This document shows, piece by piece, positions 56,570 to 64,000 of a DNA stretch of 64,000 bases. Position 1 is the stretch's first letter, and each line of letters opens with the position of its first letter. A program made the translations under genes and the position numbers. Where the stretch lies: contig JACKBN010000001.1 of assembly GCA_020634565.1 (NCBI GenBank), positions 62,001 to 126,000 on the forward strand, read 5' to 3'. The stretch is from Ardenticatenaceae bacterium. Lineage in GTDB: Bacteria; Chloroflexota; Anaerolineae; Promineifilales; Promineifilaceae. A model generated the notes under the pieces. It had not been told where the DNA came from. It did not search any database and was given only the letters and a program-made list of their open reading frames with translations.

Positions 56570-57388
56570 TTGACCACTTACGCTATTAGGCAGCACAAGC
56601 TGAGTGAACGACATGCTTGTCGGCTCATGGATCTCAGCCGGAGCGTGTACCGCTATCAAGCTAAACTGAAAGATGACAGCAAAATCGCCGAGCAACTGCG
56701 ACAGCTGGCCGAGCGCAAACCACGGTGGGGTTTGCGCAAGATGTTTCAGCGCCTGCGCCATCAAGGGTATCGCTGGAACCATAAGCGCGTACGGCGTGTA
56801 TATCGCGCTGAGCAGTTGAACATACGGGTCAAACCAAAGAAACGGCTGCCTGTGCGCCAGCCCACACCGCTGGCACAACCAGCAGCAGTTAACGAATCGT
56901 GGTCGGTCGATTTTATGAGTGATAGTTTGCAATCAGGACGCACCTTCCGTACCTTCAATGTCATCGACGACTACAATCGCGAGGTGCTGGCCATTGAAAT
57001 TGATACCTCTCTGCCCTCCGGTCGCGTCGTACGGATTCTGGAAATGATAGCCAGTTGGCGTGGCTATCCCAGACGGCTACGCTCAGACAATGGCCCAGAG
57101 TTCATTTCCCAGCAATTGGCCTGCTGGGCAGAAAAGCATGAGGTCCTGCTAGACTTCATCGAACCAGGCAAACCAGCACAGAATGCCTACATTGAGCGCT
57201 TCAATCGCACTTATCGGGAGGATGTTCTAGACTTTTACTTGTTCAACAGCCTGGCAGAGGTTAGAGAAATCACCGAGCGCTGGGTTGAGGAATACAATGC
57301 TATCCGTCCGCATGAATCGCTAGATAACATGACATCCTATCAATATGCAGCTGTTAATGTTCAAGAGCCTGAAAGTGTCCACTTCTGA
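56570..57388 (+). CDS. IS3 (IS407-type) OrfB integrase-core transposase
   Basis: A 272-residue stretch of the transposase, normally made as an OrfAB fusion by -1 frameshift at 56536-56543. The DDE core is complete: SWSVDFMSDSLQSGRTFRTFNVIDDYNREVLAIE (Asp), LRSDNGPEFISQQLACWAEKH (Asp) and AQNAYIERFNRTYREDVLDFYLF (Glu), then the IS3 end RPHESLDNMTSYQY. Length is normal. The element is probably active. Confidence 0.94.
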   Translation: MTTYAIRQHKLSERHACRLMDLSRSVYRYQAKLKDDSKIAEQLRQLAERKPRWGLRKMFQRLRHQGYRWNHKRVRRVYRAEQLNIRVKPKKRLPVRQPTPLAQPAAVNESWSVDFMSDSLQSGRTFRTFNVIDDYNREVLAIEIDTSLPSGRVVRILEMIASWRGYPRRLRSDNGPEFISQQLACWAEKHEVLLDFIEPGKPAQNAYIERFNRTYREDVLDFYLFNSLAEVREITERWVEEYNAIRPHESLDNMTSYQYAAVNVQEPESVHF

Positions 57389-57478
57389 GTGGTCCTAAAA
57401 ATGGGATCTTTACAAAAGAAGAAAAATCCAAACAATAACTGTCAGGCAAATCAGCATAACATCAGCTCCCCCGGTCAA

Positions 57479-59146
57479 CTAGCCCGGATTATCACAGGCT
57501 AACCGAAAGCCTAAATTGGGCCGACGAGAGGCCGGGTTGAACCACTCACGCCAGGCGCAATGTGCCTTTAGTGGCGGCTCGTTGAAAGCACCTCCTCGAC
57601 CAACACGCCGTCCATTGTGATCTCTCTTATCAACGCGCCCTTTGGGATCAAAAGGATAATTCCAATACTGGCTGCTTGTCCATTGCCAAACATTGCCGGC
57701 TACGTCTACCAGACCAAAAGGGCTGTCACCTGCGGGTGAATAGCGACCAATCGGTGCTGGTGCCTCGTTGCCAATATTGCAACGGCCGTTTTCAAAATCA
57801 GGCCCCCAGGGGAAGCGGCGGTTGGAACTGGTTGTCATGTCCCATCCAGCTGCTTTTTCCCATTCAGCTTCAGAAGGCAGTCGGAAATAATGCCCTTTTT
57901 CCCGGCTCAACCATTGACAATAGGCAAGAGCATCTCGCCAGGAAATTAACACAACTGGATGATTTTCAAAGCCAGGAGGGTGGCGACGGGTCATTGGATT
58001 CCAGCAGTATGGTTGTGCTTCCGGCAAGTCACTGGTAGGAACCGGATGTTTGTCATTGGCGTCTATAAACTTCTGGTATTCTCTATTGGTGACGGGATAA
58101 CGGCCGATATAATAGGTATCGAGCCACACTGAATGGCGCGGGTTACTTCTGACAAGAACCAGTTCCGGGTCATCACTGCCCATCAAGAACTCTCCGGCCG
58201 GAACATAAATCAATTCAATACCTGCTACCACCCGTTGCGATTCCGGGTGAATGACAACCGGAATCGCTGGTTTAAACTTAGGCGGTGGTTTCTGCTCCTT
58301 CAATTGCAAAGCAGTCAGCATCTGCTGTGCTGTTTGATAACGATCTCGAGGATGTAGTTCTAATGCCTTCGCTAACACAGCGCTCAAAGTTTCAGGAATA
58401 TTAGAGTTAACTTCATGGGGTGGTTTCAGGTATTCATCCAGTACACGCATACCGGGACTGGTCGGAAATCGACCAGTTAGCACGTAATAAAAAGTAGCTG
58501 CCAGTGCATAAACATCGGTGTAGTAACTGGTATGATAGTTATTTTTCTGCAGGTCTCGCACATAATAGGCAACTTTTTCCAGAGATTCAACCATAAGTTG
58601 ATCAGGGGAATACTGTTCAATGGGCGCGAAGTTGCGATTCCGAGCTTTCAAAAATAGTTCAGTATGAGTGCTATCTAAACGACGGGCGATTCCAAAATCG
58701 AGCAGAAAGGCTTGATTTGTTTCTACCTGGATGCAAATGTTACCAGGGTGTATATCCCTATGAATGATATCCTTTTGATGTATGTGATAGACAGCGTTTA
58801 GTAGTTGTATCAGCCACGCCAGCGCCTCATCAAAGGTAATGTTTGTTTTGTCATACAGAGTTTTCCCCTCAATATATTCCATAACGATGTACGGCCGTTT
58901 GCCCTCAAAATCATAGTCATAAATCGCGGGTAAGTGCGGATGTTTATAATCAGCCATAATCTGGGCTTCATTGTCCATGCGCGGTAGATCTTGGTCGTTC
59001 ATTTCATTCCGCAAAATCGTTTTCAGCACACAAAGGCGTTTAGGCTTGATACTTTCTGCCAGGTAGGTGACGCCCATTCCCCCTCTACCCAGCTCTCTAA
59101 TAATTCTGTATTTACCAAACAAAATTTGACCTAGTTTCGGATCCAT
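57479..59146 (-). CDS. Ser/Thr protein kinase fused to SUMF1/FGE-like domain
   Basis: A 555-residue cytoplasmic protein. The Hanks-type kinase domain (about 12-280) has all catalytic residues: GRGGMGVTY, K42, HRD at 129-131 with N136, DFG at 150-152, and PIEQYSPDQL plus TDVYALAATFYYVLTG further on. The C-terminal part (about 310-550) is a formylglycine-generating-enzyme/SUMF1-like C-type-lectin-fold domain: IYVPAGEFLMGSDDPE, YYIGRYPVTNREYQKF, VVLISWRDALAYCQWLS, YFRLPSEAEWEKAA, GLVDVAGNVWQWTSS, and RPNLGFRLA. The Cys pair of active FGE is not complete (GGAFNEPPLKAHC), so it probably binds rather than modifies. Last gene of a minus-strand operon, 3 bp after the NERD gene. Kinase-SUMF1 fusions recur in bacterial conflict operons. 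Confidence 0.93.
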   Translation of the reverse strand: MDPKLGQILFGKYRIIRELGRGGMGVTYLAESIKPKRLCVLKTILRNEMNDQDLPRMDNEAQIMADYKHPHLPAIYDYDFEGKRPYIVMEYIEGKTLYDKTNITFDEALAWLIQLLNAVYHIHQKDIIHRDIHPGNICIQVETNQAFLLDFGIARRLDSTHTELFLKARNRNFAPIEQYSPDQLMVESLEKVAYYVRDLQKNNYHTSYYTDVYALAATFYYVLTGRFPTSPGMRVLDEYLKPPHEVNSNIPETLSAVLAKALELHPRDRYQTAQQMLTALQLKEQKPPPKFKPAIPVVIHPESQRVVAGIELIYVPAGEFLMGSDDPELVLVRSNPRHSVWLDTYYIGRYPVTNREYQKFIDANDKHPVPTSDLPEAQPYCWNPMTRRHPPGFENHPVVLISWRDALAYCQWLSREKGHYFRLPSEAEWEKAAGWDMTTSSNRRFPWGPDFENGRCNIGNEAPAPIGRYSPAGDSPFGLVDVAGNVWQWTSSQYWNYPFDPKGRVDKRDHNGRRVGRGGAFNEPPLKAHCAWREWFNPASRRPNLGFRLACDNPG

Positions 59147-59149
59147 GGC

Positions 59150-60547
59150 CTAAAGATACCCTCTTGAGCTCGCAGCCAGAGCCTCTAACTGCTGCAAGAC
59201 AGCCGCTGCAGATGACACGCGTTCAGCCCGGCTTTCGGCCACTAATGTATGTAACAGTTTTAATCCGGCTGGCGGCAGTGGCGACTCGTTAATACGCTCT
59301 CGTTCCAATGGTGCGTCAGGCATGGGCGCAAAGAGCATGTCGTACCACAACACACCGAGCGCGTACAGATCAGCCCTCTTATCTACATCATGTAAATCGA
59401 GCTTCTGCTCTGGGGATACATGCCGCCCGGCAAGCAGCGACGTTTGCACATCCAATATTCTTAGGGTAATAGTACGACTGACAGTCGGCATGCGCGCAAA
59501 ATCAAAATCTCCCACTCTAACCTGGCCATCGGCCGCCAGATAAACGCTGGCCGGTGAGAGATTGCGATGTACGACGCCATGCGCGTGACAGTGGGCCAGC
59601 GCTGCCGCCACCTGCTGCAAAATTGACCACTGTTCTGCCGTAGAAACGGGGCCTGCGGCCAGCCGGTCAGCCAGTGTCTGTTCACCCGCCCACTCTAAAA
59701 TCAGGAAATAGCCGTCGTCTGAACGGTGATCCCGCCAAAATTTGATGGGGTACACCAGGTTAGGATGAGAACCGGCGCGGATCAACGCTTCCATGTCGCG
59801 CTTGAACTGCTTAACGGCCGCCTGGAGTTCCTTACCACTTGCGACTTCCGGCAGGCGATAGGCCTTGATGCGAACTTTGCGGCCGGGCATTTCCATATCT
59901 TCGGCCGTTAAATTGGCATAGTGGCCTTGCTCCTGCCGGTCTGTAACCCGGTGGCCAAAAAGCTGAACCGCCACTTTACCCTTTTTATCGTCTTCCTGAT
60001 AAGAATGAAACAGCGTGTCGGCCACACGGGTAATTTCACTGCTGCTGAGACGGGGAGCATGGTGATGATGGACGTAATCGCGCCCGGTAAGCGCTTTAAT
60101 GAGGTGCTCGTCCATGGCAAATTCGTTGCGGGCATACTCGGGGGGATAATCTTCGCTGCGTTCCAGCATCGACAACCCCTTGGTTAAGACCACCAGCCCC
60201 ACGACGCTGACGTTGCCGAACCCTTTTTGCTGCAAACGGCCGTGCAGTACTCGTGCTTTCTTGGCCACTTCGGTCGTAGGGTTGCCGCGCTGTTCATCAC
60301 TGCTCACGTGCCGCCAATACCCTGGATACGATTCAATTTTCCCCCACCAATGCTTCACTTCCAGCACGTACACCCCATTCTGGCTGACGACCACCACGTC
60401 CAGTTCCAGCATCCCTGGTGGATCTGGCAAATAATAATTGACCAGCAGTACCCCGCTCGGCAGCCGCTGCCGCAGATAGGCAACCGCTAGTTCCTCACCT
60501 AGATTAGGTGGAAGAAAAGGTGTGCAATGATGAATATTAACGGTCAT
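59150..60547 (-). CDS. NERD nuclease-pseudokinase fusion
   Basis: A 465-residue protein. The N-terminal NERD domain (about 15-130) has nuclease-like D50, E63 and K65 in LELDVVVVSQNGVYVLEVKHWWG. The C-terminal kinase-like domain (about 200-455) keeps a VRIKAY lysine (K228) but has HRN (327-329) instead of HRD, Ser in place of the following Asn (S334), and DFD instead of DFG (347-349). It is therefore a pseudokinase or a very altered kinase. NERD-kinase fusions (e.g. PglW) occur in phage-defence systems; this one is much smaller. It lies between the Trypco1 gene and the active kinase gene, which could phosphorylate or be bound by it. Confidence 0.88.
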   Translation of the reverse strand: MTVNIHHCTPFLPPNLGEELAVAYLRQRLPSGVLLVNYYLPDPPGMLELDVVVVSQNGVYVLEVKHWWGKIESYPGYWRHVSSDEQRGNPTTEVAKKARVLHGRLQQKGFGNVSVVGLVVLTKGLSMLERSEDYPPEYARNEFAMDEHLIKALTGRDYVHHHHAPRLSSSEITRVADTLFHSYQEDDKKGKVAVQLFGHRVTDRQEQGHYANLTAEDMEMPGRKVRIKAYRLPEVASGKELQAAVKQFKRDMEALIRAGSHPNLVYPIKFWRDHRSDDGYFLILEWAGEQTLADRLAAGPVSTAEQWSILQQVAAALAHCHAHGVVHRNLSPASVYLAADGQVRVGDFDFARMPTVSRTITLRILDVQTSLLAGRHVSPEQKLDLHDVDKRADLYALGVLWYDMLFAPMPDAPLERERINESPLPPAGLKLLHTLVAESRAERVSSAAAVLQQLEALAASSRGYL

Positions 60548-60575
60548 AGTGCTAAATCTTGGCTCAAGTTCAGTG

Positions 60576-60962
60576 CTATGATTCAGGTTTGCTTAGTAGA
60601 GGTTGAACTTGTTTCTCTTGTACGGGTTGCTCGGATTCTTCACGAACCCACTTCAACTTGATTGTATAATTAGCTTCCCCGGTTGCTTTTGCTAACGCGA
60701 AGAAAGGTGTTTTGCCCTCCACGCCAACTGTGATACCAAATTCAACCTCAACTTCCTTAGGAGCCAAACCCTTAAGTTGCTCAAGTACAAAACCAGCATT
60801 GTCTTTTAGCGCCTCAACAGTTTCTTGAAACCCTTTAAGGACTTTTTTCCCTTCACCTGACGCCAAGGAAAAACCGTCTTCTTGGACAGTTTCTTCAATT
60901 TCAATCCAAATAGTTTGACCAGAAGGCGTTGTAACTGGAACATAGTTACTAATCATTAACAT
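60576..60962 (-). CDS. Trypco1 (CU044_2847-type) protein, trypsin-co-occurring domain
   Basis: A 128-residue single-domain protein. Family features: SGQTIWIEIEE, FQETVEALKDNAGFVLEQLKGLAPKEVEVEFGITVGVE, then AKATGEANYTIKLKW. Trypco1 domains occur next to trypsin-like proteases and NTPases in predicted conflict systems and probably mediate their interaction. AAGGAGATC stands before the tandem ATGs (60962 and 60956). Its start overlaps the end of the trypsin-NTPase gene by 14 bases. The C-terminal EEPVQEKQVQPLL tail is acidic and disordered-looking. Confidence 0.88.
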   Translation of the reverse strand: MLMISNYVPVTTPSGQTIWIEIEETVQEDGFSLASGEGKKVLKGFQETVEALKDNAGFVLEQLKGLAPKEVEVEFGITVGVEGKTPFFALAKATGEANYTIKLKWVREESEQPVQEKQVQPLLSKPES

Positions 60963-62859
60963 TGATCTCCTTCAATATATTAAGAATAATCGTAGATGGG
61001 ATGAGATATGGAAAGAAATTCTCTCCACCTCTTTCTTGAGCCCTAAACATGCCTATATGTTCTCCTTTATTTGTATCACAAATAGGAGAACCGCTAGCTC
61101 CCCTAAAACCAGTTTCTTCTTTAATCAAACCTTTTATTTGCACTTCAGATAACTGATACATGCCAACCCCTACAGCGTTTTCACAGTAAATGTCTTTCTC
61201 CCATGCGCCTGCTCGCACAAAATATCCAAACAAGTTGCAAGGACCTCTACCAATATATTCTTCATTTGGATTTGATAGTGGCAAAATAGACCTAGTTACC
61301 GAAGGCGTTTCCACTTTCAATATTGCGACATCTTCGCTTGCTGACCAATTTGTTTCTGCTGTCTTTAAAGGAGGAGAATAGTAAATAATTTCTGCCATTC
61401 CCCTTGTCCCATCAACAAATTCAATGTTAACCTTTTCCCCAACCTGAGTATTGTCACAGAGCTTCTTCACGACATGAGCACAAGTAACACCATATATTTT
61501 CTCATCAAACTTAGTAAAAAAGCCTGTACCCTTTGGAGTGCTCTCCGTATCAAGCAAAGCAAACACACCTTTACGATGAAGTTCTTCAATTCTTTTTATG
61601 CCATCGATAACATTTTCTTCTATTTCCTCTTGCTCCGCCTCCCTCTTATACCAAGCTAAAAACCTTAGTTTTATGTTCTTGTACCATAACATTGACAACC
61701 GCTTCTGTCGCCTTAAAAACGTGTTATAAGTTCCAAGTACCGCGACAAAAGAACTCCTTCTATACCACTTTTTTGTTAATAACCCTTGCTGTTTCAAACG
61801 CCTGTAAGCAGCTTGCCTAGTTTCACGATATTCTGATCCTAAATCTTCTAACAAAGGCTTAACACTTTCTCGTAAATTGTCTAACGTACTGTGATGAGAA
61901 GTTTGAATTCGATTAATTCCATTTAATACATCTTGCTTGCTAAACTTGCGATTTCGTAAGGCGTGGTCTAGTTGATAACAAACTGCATGAAGCAACAGAG
62001 GGTGCGTACCCACATGATGGAAAATGAGATTCGGAATCCATACTCTCCATTGTGATAAATAGTAAGGTTGTCTAAAATCTTCTTTAGACTCTCCTCGAAT
62101 TAATCGCTTTGCATCCTTATTGCTAAGACCATGTAATGGTGTTGATTCGACTAATACTTCTTCTAATGAAGAATCTTCCGTCTCGCTTCTGACTAAAACT
62201 GGGTATACTCCCTTGGTCGTTTTTCTGTCAAGTGAATATGTTTGATTGTGTTTTCGATATGTAATATTTGCATCGTGATGGGTTTCTACTACTGGCACCC
62301 ATCCGTAACGAAGAACTTCCTCTATAAAATTTTGTATTTCCTCCATAGCAACTTGAAAACCGCGAATGGAATCTAATACGATTACAAAACGCTCGTAACG
62401 ATGTACGTCTCTCAATCTACTAAGAAGTTCATTGAGGGAATAATTCCGCACACTGTCATCTAACTCTTCAGTTGAAAGCCCAGGATATACAACTTGTTTG
62501 TAAACATCTTTAAAAACATTCTTGACCAGTTGATTGACATGTTTGCTCTCAGGTGAACTTTGACCTTGAAAAGTTACTATTGCTACAGCATATTGTGTGT
62601 TTAAGTGACTAGCAATTTCACGATTTTTTTCGATGACTGCATAGTCTACTGTGGCAGTTTTACCTATTCCATAACATCCTACAATGTGGATAGGTTTCGG
62701 ATTGTCAAGAGATTCTTTAATCTCGTCAATTAGTGCCTTCCGTCCACCATCATTGTTATGATCTCCACCTACAAAAAGCCAAGGAGTTCTAATGGGGTCT
62801 TCTTGCCCCCACGGGCCAAGGCGAGTTTTTGGGTAGGAGAAAGGAGAAGATTTACTCAT
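60949..62859 (-). CDS. NTPase-trypsin-like protease fusion
   Basis: A 636-residue protein. The N-terminal P-loop NTPase (about 30-320) has Walker A VGCYGIGKTAT (K67) and Walker B RFVIVLDSIRG (D163) and resembles AAA/STAND-type ATPases. A helical stretch with a winged-helix-like AYRRLKQQGLLTK follows. The C-terminal trypsin-like protease (about 430-636) has the full catalytic triad: H462 in GVTCAHVVK, D510 in SEDVAILKV and S589 in FRGASGSP. No signal peptide, so it acts in the cytoplasm. ATP-gated proteolysis after a trigger is the model for such fusions. The gene start overlaps the end of the upstream ATPase gene by 8 bases. Confidence 0.92.
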   Translation of the reverse strand: MSKSSPFSYPKTRLGPWGQEDPIRTPWLFVGGDHNNDGGRKALIDEIKESLDNPKPIHIVGCYGIGKTATVDYAVIEKNREIASHLNTQYAVAIVTFQGQSSPESKHVNQLVKNVFKDVYKQVVYPGLSTEELDDSVRNYSLNELLSRLRDVHRYERFVIVLDSIRGFQVAMEEIQNFIEEVLRYGWVPVVETHHDANITYRKHNQTYSLDRKTTKGVYPVLVRSETEDSSLEEVLVESTPLHGLSNKDAKRLIRGESKEDFRQPYYLSQWRVWIPNLIFHHVGTHPLLLHAVCYQLDHALRNRKFSKQDVLNGINRIQTSHHSTLDNLRESVKPLLEDLGSEYRETRQAAYRRLKQQGLLTKKWYRRSSFVAVLGTYNTFLRRQKRLSMLWYKNIKLRFLAWYKREAEQEEIEENVIDGIKRIEELHRKGVFALLDTESTPKGTGFFTKFDEKIYGVTCAHVVKKLCDNTQVGEKVNIEFVDGTRGMAEIIYYSPPLKTAETNWSASEDVAILKVETPSVTRSILPLSNPNEEYIGRGPCNLFGYFVRAGAWEKDIYCENAVGVGMYQLSEVQIKGLIKEETGFRGASGSPICDTNKGEHIGMFRAQERGGENFFPYLIPSTIILNILKEINVND

Positions 62860-64000
62860 TACTTGACCTTAACATTTGGGGCGCCATGTATAATGCCCAG
62901 CTATGCAATAAGCCTACCCGCCAGTATAGAAGCCCTGTTACATCATCTATTTCCAGGATTTGCTTTTTCAGCAATCGCTTAAGTAGATCTTCAACCGTCA
63001 AAAAGTTCTTGTCTACATCAGACGATGGATGATCCCTGTTAAACTGCGCTTGAAGTCGCTCTAATCCATGCCAGGCAACCGCACGTCGGGATAGTTTTTC
63101 AGGTAAAAAGATATTTGTACCGAGTCCTAAATAGTTACCGGTTGCCAGGGTAATCATGAGTCTCTGCTCTTCATTACGAAAGCCATCGCGTAAGTAATCA
63201 ATATATCTTCCCCAATGTAAAGACTTGAAAATGTCTGGGATCGCCCGTTTAACATCTTCAACGCTGATAAATCCTGGTCGAGAACTACCACTGATAGTAT
63301 TTGAATCCACGACGAGTTCGGTCAGATACTGTCCTAAGATTTGTACAAGAACAGGATACCCCCCTGTATATAACCAAAGAGCCTCCCGAGCCAATTGGGA
63401 AAACGGCAGCGAACTTTGATCAAGTATCTTAAACACTTCAATGCGGGAGAAAAATTGTGTCTGGAAACTATAACGGGGCGTAAGAATACTTTGTTTGCGC
63501 GGTGTATTAAAAAAGAATTTTTCCCACAAAGGTTCTTCATAACCGTGAGCAAGCAAAACGATAACTTTTTTGTCCTCAACTAGTGTGCGCAGGCCAGTGG
63601 CAATAGATGACCAAGCTTTAGCCATTGGAGTAGCCTCTGGTTCTACTGGTGCAATCCCAGTAGAAAAGGAATCCGCTTCGTCAATTGCCAGGAGAACAAA
63701 AGCCTCTTCCTGTTTACCAATCCTATCTAGCCAATCCCGGCAAACCCTCCATCCATCACTCTGAACACCTCCCCTCACAATATCATCAAGTTCCTTTTTT
63801 AAAGTTCCCTCAGGAAGTTCATCTTTAACTGCCGATAGAATTGCATGCCAAAACAGATGATCGGATGGAGCTAGTTGTTGGTCACTAACCCTATTTGGTT
63901 TGGTCAACTCGACATGAAGATCCACTTTTGCGGTGATATACTTGCGCTTATTCCCATTCCAACGAATTTTTTGCGCTTCCTGTTTCACTTGGTTAAGTAT
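62852..64000 (-). CDS. AAA ATPase, N-terminus cut by the window end
   Basis: The visible 382 residues begin in a frame open to the right edge (ILNQVKQEAQK...), just after where a Walker A 'G-x-x-x-x-GKSS' would stand, so the gene starts outside. Walker B is FVLLAIDEADSFS, followed by SIATGLRTLVEDKKVIVLLAHGYE and a C-terminal helical/winged-helix region (GGYPVLVQILGQYLTEL, VEDVKRAIPDIFKS, DLLKRLLKKQILE). This fits the AAA_14/AAA_35-like or STAND-type ATPases found in conflict operons. It overlaps the trypsin-NTPase gene by 8 bases and leads the operon as seen here. Confidence 0.85.
   Translation of the reverse strand: MLNQVKQEAQKIRWNGNKRKYITAKVDLHVELTKPNRVSDQQLAPSDHLFWHAILSAVKDELPEGTLKKELDDIVRGGVQSDGWRVCRDWLDRIGKQEEAFVLLAIDEADSFSTGIAPVEPEATPMAKAWSSIATGLRTLVEDKKVIVLLAHGYEEPLWEKFFFNTPRKQSILTPRYSFQTQFFSRIEVFKILDQSSLPFSQLAREALWLYTGGYPVLVQILGQYLTELVVDSNTISGSSRPGFISVEDVKRAIPDIFKSLHWGRYIDYLRDGFRNEEQRLMITLATGNYLGLGTNIFLPEKLSRRAVAWHGLERLQAQFNRDHPSSDVDKNFLTVEDLLKRLLKKQILEIDDVTGLLYWRVGLLHSWALYMAPQMLRSSNE

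Larger units (their letters stand above)
56229..57397 (+). mobile_element. IS3-family (IS407-type) insertion sequence
   Basis: The ends are inverted repeats of about 27 bp (TAGGACCAGTCATAAGTGG at 56229 onward, and TAGGACCACTCAGAAGTGG read inward from 57397), with AAAA on both sides as a 4-bp target duplication. It holds orfA and orfB with a slippery A7G site. It appears intact. Confidence 0.88.

Noticed and set aside
60949..62859. Trypsin-like part as a secreted DegP/HtrA protease
   Set aside because: No signal peptide or PDZ domain; it is fused to a P-loop NTPase and sits beside a Trypco1 gene.
1..64000. CRISPR array, tRNA or rRNA genes
   Set aside because: No regularly spaced direct repeats and no cloverleaf with a GGTTC-x-A-x-x-CC arm were found by eye on either strand; a covariance-model scan would be decisive.

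Overview
The window looks like a stretch of the chromosome of a filamentous, environmental Chloroflexota-type bacterium (inferred: a NACHT-like C-terminus, kinase/SUMF1 fusions, trypsin/Trypco1 NTPase operons, an aspartic protease paired with a ribbon-helix-helix protein, and a very heavy transposon load). No rRNA, tRNA or CRISPR array was seen. The octamer ACGGCCGT occurs at least 11 times, far above chance, which suggests a lineage-specific genomic signature word.

Layout. 0-10 kb: the end of a NACHT-type protein, then an IS graveyard (decayed IS5, an intact IS66 element with 8-bp target duplication, IS3 and IS5 remnants) and a lon gene whose catalytic serine codon is glycine. 10.4-44.7 kb: a probable nonribosomal peptide cluster. 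It has two Gfo/Idh/MocA oxidoreductases, an SsuABC/TauABC-like importer, a 3665-residue three-module NRPS (C-A-T-E / C-A-T / C-A-T, no thioesterase), two LLM-class flavin/F420 oxidoreductases, an Ldh2-type dehydrogenase, a CocE/NonD hydrolase, a GT8-like glycosyltransferase, a fold-type-I aminotransferase and an MbtH-like protein. IS21, a group II intron with an HNH maturase, IS630 and other transposase remnants split it. The second adenylation domain lacks the usual substrate-binding Asp, as in beta-alanine-type domains, and two condensation domains share a 602-bp identical tract.

45.5-54.4 kb (+ strand): an apparently uncharacterised membrane-linked operon: a HerA/FtsK-type ATPase with a C-terminal Cys cluster, a very acidic repeat protein, two tandem SPFH-like proteins each ending in an E2/RWD-like domain, a CvpA-like membrane protein with an exposed beta domain, and a small two-helix membrane protein. 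54.6-57.4 kb: a ribbon-helix-helix/aspartic-protease gene pair and a serine recombinase fragment cut by an IS3 (IS407-type) element.

57.5-64 kb (- strand): a tightly packed, partly overlapping operon of an AAA ATPase (cut by the window end), an NTPase-trypsin fusion, a Trypco1 protein, a NERD nuclease-pseudokinase fusion and a Ser/Thr kinase-SUMF1 fusion. This matches the logic of NTP-dependent conflict (defence) systems in multicellular bacteria. The HerA/SPFH operon and this operon may be two halves of one defence island, but that is inference from proximity.
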